This document shows positions 1 through 6,386 of a DNA stretch of 14,142 nucleotides, in pieces. Both the position numbers and the translations under genes were made by a program. The stretch is from Phycisphaeraceae bacterium (lineage in GTDB: Bacteria > Planctomycetota > Phycisphaerae > Phycisphaerales > Phycisphaeraceae): assembly GCA_020850375.1 (NCBI GenBank), contig JADZET010000422.1, forward strand, positions 1-14,142, read 5' to 3'. Under the pieces are notes generated by a model. The model was not told the DNA's origin, searched no databases, and saw only the letters and a list, made by a program, of their open reading frames with translations. Numbering within the stretch: the first letter of the stretch is position 1; each line of letters begins with the position of its first letter.

Positions 1-57
1 CGTCCCCAGCGGGCCGTGGAAGAGTTCGGGGAACAGGGTCAGGACGTCAATGCGCAC
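1..57 (-). CDS. trmD: tRNA (guanine-N1)-methyltransferase TrmD, N-terminal fragment
   Basis: The gene runs off the left edge and only the first 19 codons are visible. They read MRIDVLTLFPELFHGPLGT, the typical TrmD opening (M-R-I-D-V-L-T-L-F-P-E at the first strand of the SPOUT fold). TrmD methylates G37 at N1 in tRNAs reading CNN-type codons, which prevents +1 frameshifting. The start is GTG at 57-55; an in-frame TAA lies eight codons upstream and no other start codon lies between. I see no clear Shine-Dalgarno sequence, and a hairpin sits just before the start. The gene is 51 bases downstream of rpsP, the usual partner, but rimM, which lies between them in many bacteria, is absent. The identification is firm despite the short length because motif and neighbour agree. 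Confidence 0.9.
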   Translation of the reverse strand, partial: MRIDVLTLFPELFHGPLGT

Positions 58-65
58 GGTCGCTG

Positions 66-100
66 CCCGGAGGACGGGTTATCCGTCCAAGTGTGCCGGG
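66..100 (-). promoter_or_regulatory. compound hairpin in the rpsP-trmD gap
   Basis: GGACGG (72-77) and CCGTCC (83-88) form a perfect 6-bp stem with a 5-base loop. Around it CCCGG (66-70) can pair with CCGGG (96-100). The structure ends nine bases before the GTG of trmD. No U-run follows, so it is not an intrinsic terminator. It could lower trmD translation relative to rpsP, as the two proteins are needed in very different amounts; that role is inference. Confidence 0.4.
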
Positions 101-108
101 AGATTCGC

Positions 109-384
109 TCAAGCCGACGGCTTGGCCGCCTTCTTCGACTCCATCACGCCCAAGCCGCGAAGCAGGCTCGTGACGCGTTCGGACGGCTGGGCGCCGACGC
201 TCAGCCAGTACTTGGCCCGTTCGGCGTTGATCTTCAGCCCCTTGGCCGCGTCCTTCTCGATCGGGTCGAAGAAGCCCAGCTCCTCGATCGGGGCGCTGTC
301 GCGGGCGGACCGCATATCCATCACGCACACGCGGTAGTAGGGGCGGTTGCGACGACCAAAGCGCTTGAGGCGGAGCTTGACCAC
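109..384 (-). CDS. rpsP: 30S ribosomal protein bS16
   Basis: The 91-residue product is bS16, a small-subunit protein that binds 16S rRNA of the body domain and assists assembly. The N-terminus MVKLRLKRFGRRNRPYYRV is the family hallmark, and the E-E-L-G-F-F-D-P segment near residues 34-41 and the L-S-V-G-A-Q-P-S block near 67-74 also match. I chose the GTG at 384 because a GGAG sequence at 397-394 lies nine bases upstream; the open frame continues to a TTG at 405, but that would place the ribosome site inside the gene and add seven residues foreign to the family. The C-terminus is a short basic tail (KKAAKPSA). The gene precedes trmD and has its own probable promoter at 501-529. Confidence 0.97.
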   Translation of the reverse strand: MVKLRLKRFGRRNRPYYRVCVMDMRSARDSAPIEELGFFDPIEKDAAKGLKINAERAKYWLSVGAQPSERVTSLLRGLGVMESKKAAKPSA

Positions 385-393
385 GTTGCGTAT

Positions 394-397
394 CTCC
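394..397 (-). promoter_or_regulatory. ribosome binding site of rpsP
   Basis: GGAG on the minus strand, nine bases before GTG 384. It decides the start in favour of the GTG over the upstream TTG at 405. Confidence 0.7.
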
Positions 398-424
398 AGA
401 GTCAATAATCAGTTACGATTCGAT

Positions 425-469
425 GCCCGGTCCGGCTGACGGTCTCTTTTCCTCCGGGCTGACGGCCCG
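425..469 (-). promoter_or_regulatory. rpsP leader with two mutually exclusive stems
   Basis: The segment CCGGGC (454-459) can pair with GCCCG (465-469) around a 5-base loop, or with GCCCGG (425-430) over a longer distance. The two pairings exclude each other. The region also carries an imperfect direct repeat (CCGGCTGACGG at 432-442 and CCGGGCTGACGG at 454-465), which is what creates the alternatives. It lies in the predicted leader of about 110 bases before rpsP. An autoregulatory role is possible but not shown. Confidence 0.3.
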
Positions 470-500
470 AAAGATCCATCAACTTCAGGGCGAGCCCCGG

Positions 501-529
501 ATCGTAACCCATTTGTCCGCTTGCTTCAA
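501..529 (-). promoter_or_regulatory. sigma70-type promoter for rpsP-trmD
   Basis: On the minus strand TTGAAG (529-524) and TACGAT (506-501) are separated by exactly 17 bases, each matching four of six consensus positions. The -35 box starts two bases after the oppF stop codon, so the element fits between the genes. Transcription would start near 494, giving a leader of roughly 110 bases before rpsP. Confidence 0.5.
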
Positions 530-531
530 GC

Positions 532-1668
532 CTAGACACCGACCCCCGTGCCCATCGCTCCCATCCGGTCGTGGTAGTGGCAGGCTGAGCAGTGATCCGG
601 CTCGCCGTCGACCGGCAGCAGGGGGGGCGTCTCGTTCACGCAGCGGGCCATGACCTGCGCCGGCTGGCCGCCGACGGTGATGCCCACCGTCTCGCCGTCG
701 CGCCCGAGCGACTGCTTGGCCAGCGTCCGCGTCAGCGGGCAGCGCGGGTGGAACGCGCACCCGGCGGGGGGGCTCACCGGCGAGGGCACTTCCCCCGGCA
801 GGATGATCCGCGACGACGCCCGGGTCGGATCGGGCGTCGGGGCCGCGCTCAGCAGCGCCTGCGTATAGGGATGCCGCGGCCGGCGGTAGAGCGTGCGCCG
901 CTCGGCCTCCTCGACGATCTTGCCCAGGTACATCACCGCGATGCGGTCGCAGAAGTGCTCGACCACCGCCAGGTTGTGGGCGATGAAGAGGTACGAAAGC
1001 CCCAGCTCCGCCTGCAGGTCGCCCAGGAGGTTGAGGATCTGCGACTGGATCGACACGTCCAGGGCGCTGACCGGCTCATCGCAGACGATGAACTCCGGCT
1101 CGAGCGCCAGGGCCCTTGCGATGCCGATGCGCTGCCTCTGCCCGCCGGAGAACTCGTGGGGATAGCGGTTGATGTAGGCCGGCGCGAGCCCGACCTTGCG
1201 CAGCAGCTCCTCGACGCGCTGCCGCAGCGCCGGTCCCTTGGCTAAGCCATGCGCGGCGATCGGCTCGCCGATGATCCGCCCGATCGTCTGCCGGGGGTTG
1301 AGCGACCCGACGGGGTCCTGAAAGATGATCTGCATCCGACGCCGCAGCCGCCGCAGCTCCCGCCGGCCCAGCGCAAAAACATCCATGCCGTCGAAGAGCA
1401 CGCTCCCCTCGGTCGCGGGGACGAGCCTGAGGATCGACCGGCCCACGGTGGATTTTCCGCACCCGGACTCGCCGACGAGCCCGACGGTCTGCCCGCGCCG
1501 CACAACGAGGTCCACGCCGTCGACCGCCCGCACGTGCCCGACGGTCTTCTGCATCAGCCCCCGCCGCACGGGGAACCACGTCTTAAGGCCGCGCACTTCC
1601 AGCAAAGGACGATCATCCGTCCCTTGCTCGCGTGTCGTCGGCATCTCCGCGGTCGCCATGCCCGTCAT
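532..1668 (-). CDS. oligopeptide/dipeptide ABC importer ATPase, OppF/DppF type
   Basis: A 378-residue ATPase of the peptide/nickel importer family. ATP hydrolysis in a dimer with an OppD/DppD partner drives peptide uptake through inner-membrane permeases. Visible motifs: Walker [10 protein letters not shown] (66-74), Q-loop F-Q-D-P (116-119), signature FSGGQ (173-177), Walker B with catalytic Glu198, and H-loop His231. The C-terminal oligopeptide domain begins near 263 (RHPYTQALL) and holds CAFHPRCP (304-311), Cys343 and CSACH (360-364). These cysteines correspond to the family's cysteine set, but about 26 extra residues separate Cys310 from Cys343. ATG 1668 is the first start; ATG 1659 is an alternative, and neither has a Shine-Dalgarno sequence. 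A TATACT lies eight bases upstream of the first, hinting at a leaderless transcript. No partner ATPase, permease or binding protein is nearby, so it is an orphan here. Confidence 0.93.
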   Translation of the reverse strand: MTGMATAEMPTTREQGTDDRPLLEVRGLKTWFPVRRGLMQKTVGHVRAVDGVDLVVRRGQTVGLVGESGCGKSTVGRSILRLVPATEGSVLFDGMDVFALGRRELRRLRRRMQIIFQDPVGSLNPRQTIGRIIGEPIAAHGLAKGPALRQRVEELLRKVGLAPAYINRYPHEFSGGQRQRIGIARALALEPEFIVCDEPVSALDVSIQSQILNLLGDLQAELGLSYLFIAHNLAVVEHFCDRIAVMYLGKIVEEAERRTLYRRPRHPYTQALLSAAPTPDPTRASSRIILPGEVPSPVSPPAGCAFHPRCPLTRTLAKQSLGRDGETVGITVGGQPAQVMARCVNETPPLLPVDGEPDHCSACHYHDRMGAMGTGVGV

Positions 1669-1676
1669 GGTGGGTA

Positions 1677-1682
1677 AGTATA
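1677..1682 (-). promoter_or_regulatory. possible -10 box of the OppF-like gene
   Basis: TATACT on the minus strand ends eight bases before ATG 1668. If used, transcription would begin at or next to the start codon. No convincing -35 hexamer lies 16-18 bases upstream. Confidence 0.3.
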
Positions 1683-1715
1683 CAAGGCCCCGGACGGACG
1701 ATCGCTCGTCGCCGG

Positions 1716-1750
1716 CAAAAATAAAACCGCCCCGGCGGCGCCGAGGCGGT
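1716..1750 (-). terminator. intrinsic terminator after the HtrA-like gene
   Basis: ACCGCC (1726-1731) pairs with GGCGGT (1745-1750). After one C/A mismatch, CGGC (1733-1736) pairs with GCCG (1740-1743) around a GGC loop. On the minus strand the stem is followed by TTTATTTTT (1725-1717). It lies 69 bases beyond the protease stop codon and isolates that gene from oppF downstream. Confidence 0.85.
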
Positions 1751-1818
1751 GGAAAGATTTGCTGGAACGGACGCGTCGATTCCGCCCCCGGGCCGCTGGG
1801 AGCTTGAACGTGCGCCCG

Positions 1819-3384
1819 CTACTCCTTGGGCACTTCCAGCAGCAGGAGCTGGACCTGGTTCCTCATCAGCACCCGCAGCCGGACGTAGGCGCTCTCGGCC
1901 GAGGCCTCCTCGAGCGCCTTGGCGAACTCCGCCGGCGTGGCCACGGCGGTGTCCATGACGTCGGTGATCAGCATCCCGCGCTGCAGCCCCGCCGCCGCGG
2001 CGGCCGACCCCTCGCGGACGGATCGCACGAACACGCCCGGCTCATGCTCGATGCCCAACTGATCCGCCATCTCCGACGTGAACGCCGACACACGCACGCC
2101 CACCCGGCCGAGGATCTGCTGGTTCTGCGTCATGCCCGGCGACTGCCTCTCGGCGTCGCTGCCGGCCGTCGCGACCTGATCGGGCAGCTCCTCGAGCGTG
2201 ACCTTGACCGACGTGGGCTTGCCCTTGCGGAACACGTCCAGGTCCACCTCCGTCCCCGGCGGTAACGCCGCGACGGTCTCGCGGAGCTGCTCGGCGTTCT
2301 CGACGGCCTTGCCCTGGACCTTGGTGATGATGTCCGCCTCGATCACCCCGCCCTCGGCCGCCGGGCCGCCCTCGATCGGCTGGGTCACCAGCACGCCCTT
2401 GCCCTCATACCCGAGCGTCCGGGCCATCTTCGGGTCCAGGTCCGTGATGTAGATCCCCAGGTAGCCGCGCGTCACCTTGCCCTTCTCGATCAGTTGCGGC
2501 ACCACCCGGGCGATCATCTCCGCCGGGATGGCGAACCCGATCCCCGCGAACGACCCCGTCCGCGTGGCGATGGCCGTGTTCATCCCGATCACCTCCCCGC
2601 GCAGGTTCGTCAGCGGCCCGCCGCTGTTGCCCGGGTTGATCGCCGCGTCGGTCTGGATGAAGTTCTCGTACCCCTGCCGCTGCAGCAGCCCGAGCTGCCG
2701 GCCCGTCGCCGAGACGATCCCCTGGCTCATCGAGAAGTCATTGCCGAACGGCGAGCCGAACGAGAACACGATCTCGCCCTGCCCCACCGGGTCCGTCGTC
2801 ACCTGGGCCGGGTGGAACACCTCGCCCTCGACCTTGAGCACGGCGATGTCCGTCTTGGGGTCCGTGCCGATGACACTGGCCACCTTCTCCGTGCCGTCAA
2901 AGAAGCGGACGACGATCTTGTCGGCCTTGTCCACCACGTGGTTGTTGGTCACGACGTGCCCCGCCTCGTCGTAGACCCAGCCCGAGCCGTTGCCCCGTTC
3001 GCGTGGGACGTTGTAACGATCCATGCCCTGGTCCGGGTCCTGCTCCTCCTGCGGCATCATCGGGTCCTCGTCCGGGTCCATCGGGAGCGGCCCGCGCGGC
3101 CCGAAGAACCACGGCAGCTTCTCGCGCAGCTCCGAGCGCGGCGTGCCCTTGCTGAAGACCTGGATGTGCACCACGCTCGGCTCGACCACCTCGGCCACGA
3201 GCTTGAACGAGTTCGACAACTCCGCCACCGCGGCGTTGTTGTCCAGCCCGTCACGGATCGTCTGGATCCTTGCCTGCGACCCGGCGTAGGCGATCTGCCT
3301 GGCCGCCCCCGGCCCAAACGTCATCACCAGCGCCAGCGTCACCAGCACCACCAGACTTGGCCCGAAGTATCCCAGACGTTTCAT
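1819..3384 (-). CDS. HtrA/DegP-like serine protease with two PDZ domains
   Basis: A 521-residue S1C protease for periplasmic or envelope protein quality control. Residues 1-34 are a signal/anchor: basic start, hydrophobic stretch about 9-23, and a possible A-Y-A cleavage site at 32-34. The trypsin-like domain has the triad His149 (T-N-N-H-V-V), Asp179 (K-T-D-I-A-V-L-K) and Ser254 (GNSGGP). Before the histidine lies an acidic, proline- and methionine-rich insertion (about 101-127), at the place of the LA loop of DegP. PDZ1 spans roughly 306-398 and PDZ2 427-513. ATG 3384 is chosen because AGGAG lies eight bases upstream; a TTG two codons earlier is too close to it. The gene appears monocistronic: a candidate promoter lies upstream and a strong terminator downstream. 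Which of DegP, DegQ or another HtrA paralogue it corresponds to cannot be told. Confidence 0.95.
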   Translation of the reverse strand: MKRLGYFGPSLVVLVTLALVMTFGPGAARQIAYAGSQARIQTIRDGLDNNAAVAELSNSFKLVAEVVEPSVVHIQVFSKGTPRSELREKLPWFFGPRGPLPMDPDEDPMMPQEEQDPDQGMDRYNVPRERGNGSGWVYDEAGHVVTNNHVVDKADKIVVRFFDGTEKVASVIGTDPKTDIAVLKVEGEVFHPAQVTTDPVGQGEIVFSFGSPFGNDFSMSQGIVSATGRQLGLLQRQGYENFIQTDAAINPGNSGGPLTNLRGEVIGMNTAIATRTGSFAGIGFAIPAEMIARVVPQLIEKGKVTRGYLGIYITDLDPKMARTLGYEGKGVLVTQPIEGGPAAEGGVIEADIITKVQGKAVENAEQLRETVAALPPGTEVDLDVFRKGKPTSVKVTLEELPDQVATAGSDAERQSPGMTQNQQILGRVGVRVSAFTSEMADQLGIEHEPGVFVRSVREGSAAAAAGLQRGMLITDVMDTAVATPAEFAKALEEASAESAYVRLRVLMRNQVQLLLLEVPKE

Positions 3385-3392
3385 ACCCAATG

Positions 3393-3397
3393 CTCCT
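3393..3397 (-). promoter_or_regulatory. ribosome binding site of the HtrA-like gene
   Basis: AGGAG on the minus strand, eight bases before ATG 3384 but only two before the in-frame TTG at 3390. It settles the start on the ATG. Confidence 0.7.
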
Positions 3398-3434
3398 ATA
3401 GGCCGGATGATTCGCCCGGCAGGCGATGGTTGAG

Positions 3435-3464
3435 TCTATACAGAATCGTTCGAGCACCTGTCCG
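3435..3464 (-). promoter_or_regulatory. candidate promoter of the HtrA-like gene
   Basis: CGGACA (3464-3459) and TATAGA (3440-3435) with an 18-base spacer, each four of six to consensus. Transcription would start about 45 bases before the ATG. An extracytoplasmic-function sigma factor could use different boxes here, as envelope proteases often are stress regulated; I cannot tell. Confidence 0.3.
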
Positions 3465-3525
3465 ACATCAAGAATTTACGCACGGGCCCGCTTCGGGTTC
3501 ATTTTGTCCCCCAGCGGACGACCGT

Positions 3526-3594
3526 CCCCCGGCCGACCCGGGGGCTGAATCAGGGCATGCCGCGTCCGCGGTTTCAGCCCCGGCTCCGCCGGGG
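3526..3594. repeat. cluster of GC-rich palindromes between panB and htrA
   Basis: Hairpin one pairs CCCCCGG (3526-3532) with CCGGGGG (3538-3544) around five bases. Hairpin two pairs CCCCGGC (3578-3584) with GCCGGGG (3588-3594) around three. A third pairing joins GGGGCTGAA (3541-3549) to TTCAGCCCC (3573-3581) and uses arms of both others, so it excludes them. No U-run follows in either direction. It may be a dispersed intergenic palindrome or an RNA-stabilising structure after panB; the rest of the 248-base gap holds only the promoter and ribosome site listed. Confidence 0.5.
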
Positions 3595-3632
3595 GGTACT
3601 TCGGATCGCCCCATGGTGTCGAATAACGCCCT

Positions 3633-4481
3633 TTACCCCTCGACGTGGTAAGGGTGGTCCTTGGCCAGGTACCGCCCCGACTCGGCCAGCGCCACCCATT
3701 TCGCCGCCGCCTCACGGACCGCCCCGCCCACGTCGCCCTGCGGCGGCGCGAACGGCGCGTGCCAGCCCGTCAACCCCAGCACGTCGTGCATCACCACCAC
3801 GTGCCCGTGGCACGCCGGCCCCGCCCCGCACCCGATCAAAATCGCCGGCTCGTCCTTGGGGGACTGCTCACGGATCGCCTCGATCACCCCCACGCTGACC
3901 TCGGCCGGCACGGCCTCGAGCAGGATCATCACCGCCCCGGCCCGCACCATCTCCCCCGCCAGTTGCACCGTCTGGCGGACCTCCTGGGTCGAGTGGTAGA
4001 CCTTGCGGCTGCGTCCCATCGCCAGCTTCTGCTGCGGCCGCGAGCCCAGGTGCGCCACCACCGGCACGCCCGCCGCCGCCATCCGCTCGACCAGCGACAG
4101 ATCAAGCCGACTCACCTCGAGCTTGACCGCGTCCGCCCCGCCCTCGGTCAGGAAGCGCATCGCATTGGCCATCCCCGCGTCCTGCCCGCACTGGTACGAC
4201 CCGAACGGCATGTCCCCCATCACGAACGCCAGCGGCGCCGCCCGCCGCACCGCCGCGGTGATCTGGAGCATGAAGTCCAAGGGGGCCGGCAGGGTCGTCT
4301 CGTGCCCGAGCACGAACTGCGCCGCCGTGTCGCCGACCAGCAACGTCTTGAGCCCCGCCTGCCAGAACAAGCGCGCCGTCGTCGCGTCGTAGCAGGTGAG
4401 CATGGCGAACTTCTGACCCGCCGCCGCCCACTGGCGCAGCGTCGAGAGACGAATTTTCTTGTCGGGGGGGGACGATGGCAT
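3633..4481 (-). CDS. panB: 3-methyl-2-oxobutanoate hydroxymethyltransferase family (PanB-like)
   Basis: A 282-residue TIM-barrel enzyme. PanB transfers a hydroxymethyl group from methylenetetrahydrofolate to 2-oxoisovalerate, giving ketopantoate, the first committed step to pantothenate and CoA. Aligned from memory with E. coli PanB, the Mg ligands Asp51 (L-L-V-G-D) and Asp90 (M-G-D-M-P-F), Lys120 and Glu122 (V-K-L-E), His144 (H-L-G) and the catalytic base Glu189 (L-L-E-A-V-P-A-E) are present, as is the G-A-G-P loop near 219-222. Several second-shell motifs differ: GDTAAQ for GDSLGM, HLGSRPQ for HLGLTPQ, no recognisable GGYKVQGR, and no PKFxK segment after residue 240. ATG 4481 has no Shine-Dalgarno sequence but a TATAAT six bases upstream. 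It lies 57 bases behind the ABC exporter. It could be a diverged paralogue with another oxo-acid substrate. Confidence 0.88.
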   Translation of the reverse strand: MPSSPPDKKIRLSTLRQWAAAGQKFAMLTCYDATTARLFWQAGLKTLLVGDTAAQFVLGHETTLPAPLDFMLQITAAVRRAAPLAFVMGDMPFGSYQCGQDAGMANAMRFLTEGGADAVKLEVSRLDLSLVERMAAAGVPVVAHLGSRPQQKLAMGRSRKVYHSTQEVRQTVQLAGEMVRAGAVMILLEAVPAEVSVGVIEAIREQSPKDEPAILIGCGAGPACHGHVVVMHDVLGLTGWHAPFAPPQGDVGGAVREAAAKWVALAESGRYLAKDHPYHVEG

Positions 4482-4487
4482 GGGTGA

Positions 4488-4493
4488 ATTATA
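4488..4493 (-). promoter_or_regulatory. possible -10 box of panB
   Basis: A perfect TATAAT on the minus strand ends six bases before ATG 4481, so a transcript from it would be leaderless or nearly so. No good -35 hexamer is visible. It sits in the 57-base gap after the exporter gene. Confidence 0.35.
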
Positions 4494-4538
4494 GATGAAA
4501 GACCGCCGGCACCCACAGGCCTCTGCGGGTCGTCCGTG

Positions 4539-6386
4539 CTACTCCATCTCCCCCTCGCTGGCCCGGATGAACTGCCTGTAAAGATGGGCATACGTCCCGC
4601 CCGTGGCCAACAGGTCCAGGTGCGTGCCGCGCTCGATGATCCGGCCGTGGTCGAGCACCAGCACCATGCTCGCGTGCCGGATGGTGCTCAGGCGGTGGGC
4701 CACGACGAAGCTCGTCCGCCCGCCCAGCAGGATCGCCAGGGCCTTCTGGATCCGCGCCTCGGTCATGGTGTCGACGCTGCTGGTGGCCTCGTCGAGGATC
4801 AGGATGCGCGGGTCGGCCAGCATCGCCCGGGCGAAGCAGATCAATTGCCGCTGGCCCAGCGAGACGTTCTTGCCCGACTCGCCGACGTCGGTCCGCAGCC
4901 CGTCCGGAAGGGCCTCGAGCAGGTCCAGGCAGTCGAGCCTGCGAGCCGCGTCGATGACCTCCTCGTCCGTCGACTTGGGCCGGCCCACGCGGATGTTGTC
5001 CATCACCGTCCCGGCGAAGAGGAAGTTCGTCTGCAGCACGATGCCCATCTGCCGGTGCAACGAGCCGCTGGTGATGGCCCGGATCTCGTGCCCGTCGATC
5101 AGCAGTTGCCCCTTGTCCGGCAGGTAGAACTTGGCGATCAGGTTGATGATCGTGCTCTTGCCGCTGCCGGTGTGACCGACGAGCGCGACGGTCTGCCCCG
5201 GCTCGGCCCGGAAGCTGACGTTCTGGAGCACGGGTCGCCCCGGGTCGTAGCTGAACACCACGTCCCGGAACTCGACGAGCCCCCGGATCGGCGGCAGCTC
5301 CACCGCGTCGGTCGAATCCGTCCAGGCCGGCGGCGTGTCGAGCAGCCGGAAGATCCGCTCCGCCCCGGCCATCGCCGTCAGGGCCATGTTGTACATGTTC
5401 CCGATCACCACGATCGGCATGAAAAAGAGCTGCGCCATGAAGAAGAAGCCCACCAGCGCCTCGATCACCGCCTGCCGCTCGGCCACGTCCTCGCCCATGT
5501 GCAGCACCCGCCAGCCGGCGAACACCAGCATCAGCGACATGAACACCGGCCGGACGAATTCCAGGAGCGGGAAGAACGTCCCCCTCGTCCGCTCGGCCAG
5601 GAGGTGGTACTGCGAGTGGTCGAGCACCAGCTCCCCGAAGATCTCGGCGTTGACGTCCTGCCGCACGTACCCCTGCGTCACCCGGATGCCGTGCACCGAC
5701 TCGGCCAGCATCGCCGTCACCCGGCTGAACGACTCCTGGATGTCCCGGTACGCGGCCGACAGCTTGGGGTGGAAGTGGTGGTGCAGCGCCCAGAGCACCG
5801 GCAGCAGCGCCGTGATCAGCAGGAACAGCTCCCAGTCGTACCACAGCATGAACACCCCGGAGAAGATCATCTGCCCCGCCTGCACCAGCGAGATGAACAG
5901 CACGTCCTGCACGCCCGTGCGGACGCTCTCGACGTCGCTGGTCATCCGGCTGATGATCCGCCCGAGCTTGGTCCGGTTGAAGTAGCCCATCGGCATCGTC
6001 TGCAGGTGCGCGAAGATGTCGCGTCGCAGGTCGTGCACGATGTACTCGCCCAGCTGCATCGCCTGCCGGGAGCGGAAGTAGTGCGTGAAGTGCATCCAGA
6101 AGGCCAGCGCCGCGTACCCCGCCACCGCCAGCGACAGCTTGCCCATCCCCGACTTGTGGGCGATCGGCCCGTTGATCACCAGCGTCATCACCCACGCCAC
6201 CAGCGGCAGCTGCACCGACCGCACCAGCACCGCCAGCACCAGCCCGTTGCGCAGTTTGCGGTGCGGCCGGGTGTAGTGGAACAGCCGGCGGATCAGCGTC
6301 AGGTCCAGCGGCCTCTGCTCGGGCTCCTGCTCCTGCTCGCGCCGCGTCTGCGTCAGCGTCAGCGTGTTGGAGGTCAGCCGTGTCAC
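4539..6386 (-). CDS. ABC exporter half-transporter, consensus Walker B subunit
   Basis: A 615-residue type IV ABC exporter subunit with an N-terminal transmembrane domain (segments near 46-70, 85-103, 160-182, 185-205, 275-295 and 308-330) and a C-terminal ATPase: Walker A GHTGSGKST (404-412), Q-loop Gln452, signature VSLGQ (508-512), Walker B ending in catalytic Glu533 (L-D-E-A-T-S), H-loop His564. The signature lacks the canonical second glycine position (L in place of G). The start is GTG 6386, whose GTGA overlaps the stop of the upstream subunit; GGAGG lies seven bases before it, inside that gene. The pair should form an inner-membrane heterodimer exporting lipid, peptide or drug-like substrates; the substrate cannot be predicted. 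Its intact glutamate complements the aspartate of its partner. Confidence 0.93.
   Translation of the reverse strand: MTRLTSNTLTLTQTRREQEQEPEQRPLDLTLIRRLFHYTRPHRKLRNGLVLAVLVRSVQLPLVAWVMTLVINGPIAHKSGMGKLSLAVAGYAALAFWMHFTHYFRSRQAMQLGEYIVHDLRRDIFAHLQTMPMGYFNRTKLGRIISRMTSDVESVRTGVQDVLFISLVQAGQMIFSGVFMLWYDWELFLLITALLPVLWALHHHFHPKLSAAYRDIQESFSRVTAMLAESVHGIRVTQGYVRQDVNAEIFGELVLDHSQYHLLAERTRGTFFPLLEFVRPVFMSLMLVFAGWRVLHMGEDVAERQAVIEALVGFFFMAQLFFMPIVVIGNMYNMALTAMAGAERIFRLLDTPPAWTDSTDAVELPPIRGLVEFRDVVFSYDPGRPVLQNVSFRAEPGQTVALVGHTGSGKSTIINLIAKFYLPDKGQLLIDGHEIRAITSGSLHRQMGIVLQTNFLFAGTVMDNIRVGRPKSTDEEVIDAARRLDCLDLLEALPDGLRTDVGESGKNVSLGQRQLICFARAMLADPRILILDEATSSVDTMTEARIQKALAILLGGRTSFVVAHRLSTIRHASMVLVLDHGRIIERGTHLDLLATGGTYAHLYRQFIRASEGEME

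Noticed and set aside
423..653. A 76-codon plus-strand open frame across the oppF-rpsP gap
   Set aside because: It overlaps the end of oppF, has low-complexity arginine/serine content and no ribosome site; the gap is better explained as promoter and leader.
660..680. CXXCH (CSACH) in the OppF-like protein as a cytochrome c haem site; coordinates approximate, near the 3' end of the gene
   Set aside because: The protein is a cytoplasmic ATPase without a signal peptide, and the final ACH is part of the family's own cysteine motif.
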